Shown: piece by piece, positions 6,751-7,099 of the stretch | Layout of the letters: each line of letters starts with the position of its first letter | Position numbering within the stretch: position 1 is the stretch's first letter | Source of the DNA: an uncultured Eubacterium sp. | Lineage (GTDB): Bacteria > Bacillota > Clostridia > Lachnospirales > Lachnospiraceae | Assembly (NCBI GenBank): GCA_900550135.1 | Contig: URQO01000078.1 | Location: forward strand, 1-7,099 | Length of the DNA: 7,099 nucleotides | Direction of reading: 5' to 3' | Translations under genes and position numbers: made by a program | Notes under the pieces: model-generated | Told to the model about the DNA's origin: nothing | What the model saw: the letters and a program-made list of their open reading frames with translations, nothing else | Databases searched by the model: none

Positions 6751-6779
6751 TTGACTTTTTTCTTATAGTAAACTAAATT
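6751..6779 (+). promoter_or_regulatory. Candidate promoter for the flavodiiron protein gene
   Basis: TTGACT (6751-6756) is followed after 17 nt by TAAATT (6774-6779), a five-of-six -35 box with a weaker four-of-six -10 box. An alternative is TTGTCT (6739-6744) with TATAGT (6764-6769) at a 19-nt spacing. Either gives a leader of roughly 85-95 nt before the ATG at 6872. Confidence 0.45.
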
Positions 6780-6784
6780 TATTA

Positions 6785-6842
6785 ATGAAGATTTGGCAGG
6801 GACAATTTTATAAACTTCATATATTTATATTTTTGTCTCGCC
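6785..6842 (+). promoter_or_regulatory. Two interleaved inverted repeats in the flavodiiron leader
   Basis: Pair 1 is ATGAAG (6785-6790) with CTTCAT (6815-6820). Pair 2 is GGC-A-GGGACAA (6795-6805) with TTGTCTCGCC (6833-6842): ten pairs including one G-T, with a bulged A. The right arm of pair 1 lies in the loop of pair 2, so forming both makes an H-type pseudoknot. It ends 16 nt before the AGGAGG ribosome site. It could be a leader RNA structure or an operator; I do not recognise a known riboswitch class. Confidence 0.35.
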
Positions 6843-6871
6843 GATATAGATTTTACACAGGAGGATTTATT

Positions 6872-7099
6872 ATGAGTAACGTTACTATTTCAGATTCAAT
6901 CAAATACATTGGTGTTGACGACACAGATTTGGATTTGTTTGAAAGTCAATATATTATTCCAAATGGAGTATCTTACAATTCATATGTTATTTTGGATGAA
7001 AAAGTTGCCGTTATGGACACTGTTGATGCCAGAAAAACTGTTGAATGGTTTGACAATCTTACTGCCACTCTTAACGGCAGAAATGTTGATTACCTTGTT
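6872..7099 (+). CDS. FprA-type flavodiiron protein, N-terminal part only
   Basis: Flavodiiron proteins are cytoplasmic enzymes that reduce oxygen to water or nitric oxide to N2O in anaerobes, with electrons usually from rubredoxin. Only the first 76 codons are visible; the ORF is open at the right edge. The start ATG has AGGAGG with 7-nt spacing. The N-terminus reads as the beginning of the family's metallo-beta-lactamase-like domain: ITDGI-like opening (ISDSIKYIGV), then GVSYNSYVILDEKVAVMDTVD at about 32-52 (compare GTTYNAYL..DEKT.L.DTV in characterised members) and NVDYLV at 71-76, just ahead of where the diiron HxExDH motif is expected. Neither that motif nor the flavodoxin domain is inside the window, so cofactor content and any rubredoxin fusion cannot be judged. 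It is divergent from pyrH and functionally unrelated to that operon. Confidence 0.82.
   Translation, partial: MSNVTISDSIKYIGVDDTDLDLFESQYIIPNGVSYNSYVILDEKVAVMDTVDARKTVEWFDNLTATLNGRNVDYLV

Larger units (their letters stand above)
6509..6871. other. Divergent intergenic region between pyrH and the flavodiiron gene
   Basis: This 363-nt AT-rich stretch holds no convincing ORF. It contains the pyrH promoter and leader hairpin on the left and the flavodiiron promoter and leader on the right, with the two -35 boxes about 114 nt apart. Between them a 6-bp inverted repeat, GATGTA (6652-6657) and TACATC (6673-6678), lies upstream of the pyrH -35 box and could be an operator or chance. An AGGAGG ribosome site at 6859-6864 serves the plus-strand gene. 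I recognise no tRNA, named riboswitch or T-box here. Confidence 0.7.

Noticed and set aside
1..7099. CRISPR array, prophage or defence system
   Set aside because: No regularly spaced repeats, phage genes or defence domains are visible; the space is almost wholly filled by housekeeping genes.

Overview
This is an AT-rich window whose gene order and protein sequences point to an anaerobic Firmicute of the class Clostridia, most likely Lachnospiraceae. That placement is an inference from operon order, protein flavour and the presence of a flavodiiron protein gene. No database search was possible.

Layout. Positions 1-6508 hold one co-directional minus-strand cluster, read right to left: pyrH (UMP kinase), frr (ribosome recycling factor), uppS (undecaprenyl diphosphate synthase), cdsA (phosphatidate cytidylyltransferase), dxr (DXP reductoisomerase), rseP (site-2 protease) and ispG (HMBPP synthase, cut by the left edge). 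Gaps are 26, 193, -1, 11, 2 and 70 nt. Transcription probably starts at a good sigma-A-type promoter (TTGACT, 17 nt, TATAAA) about 100 nt upstream of pyrH. From 6872 a plus-strand gene runs off the right edge. Its N-terminal 76 residues look like an FprA-type flavodiiron protein (oxygen or nitric oxide reductase). The 363-nt divergent region between it and pyrH holds both candidate promoters and two inverted-repeat leader structures.

How the genes fit together. Dxr and IspG are MEP-pathway enzymes making isoprenoid precursors. UppS condenses these into the C55 lipid carrier for the cell wall. CdsA makes CDP-diacylglycerol for phospholipids, and RseP is a membrane protease. PyrH and Frr supply pyrimidine nucleotides and recycle ribosomes. 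This is the conserved Firmicutes translation/envelope cluster, and all seven genes look intact where visible.

Least explained part. The 193-nt frr-uppS gap is packed with four inverted repeats, two of them enclosed by a 7-bp terminal inverted repeat. A G-T wobble position and a tandem G-A mismatch make it fold better as plus-strand RNA, antisense to the operon. It could be a dispersed repeat element or an unrecognised structured RNA. A second candidate is a pseudoknot-capable pair of stems in the leader of the flavodiiron gene. The rest of the window looks ordinary.
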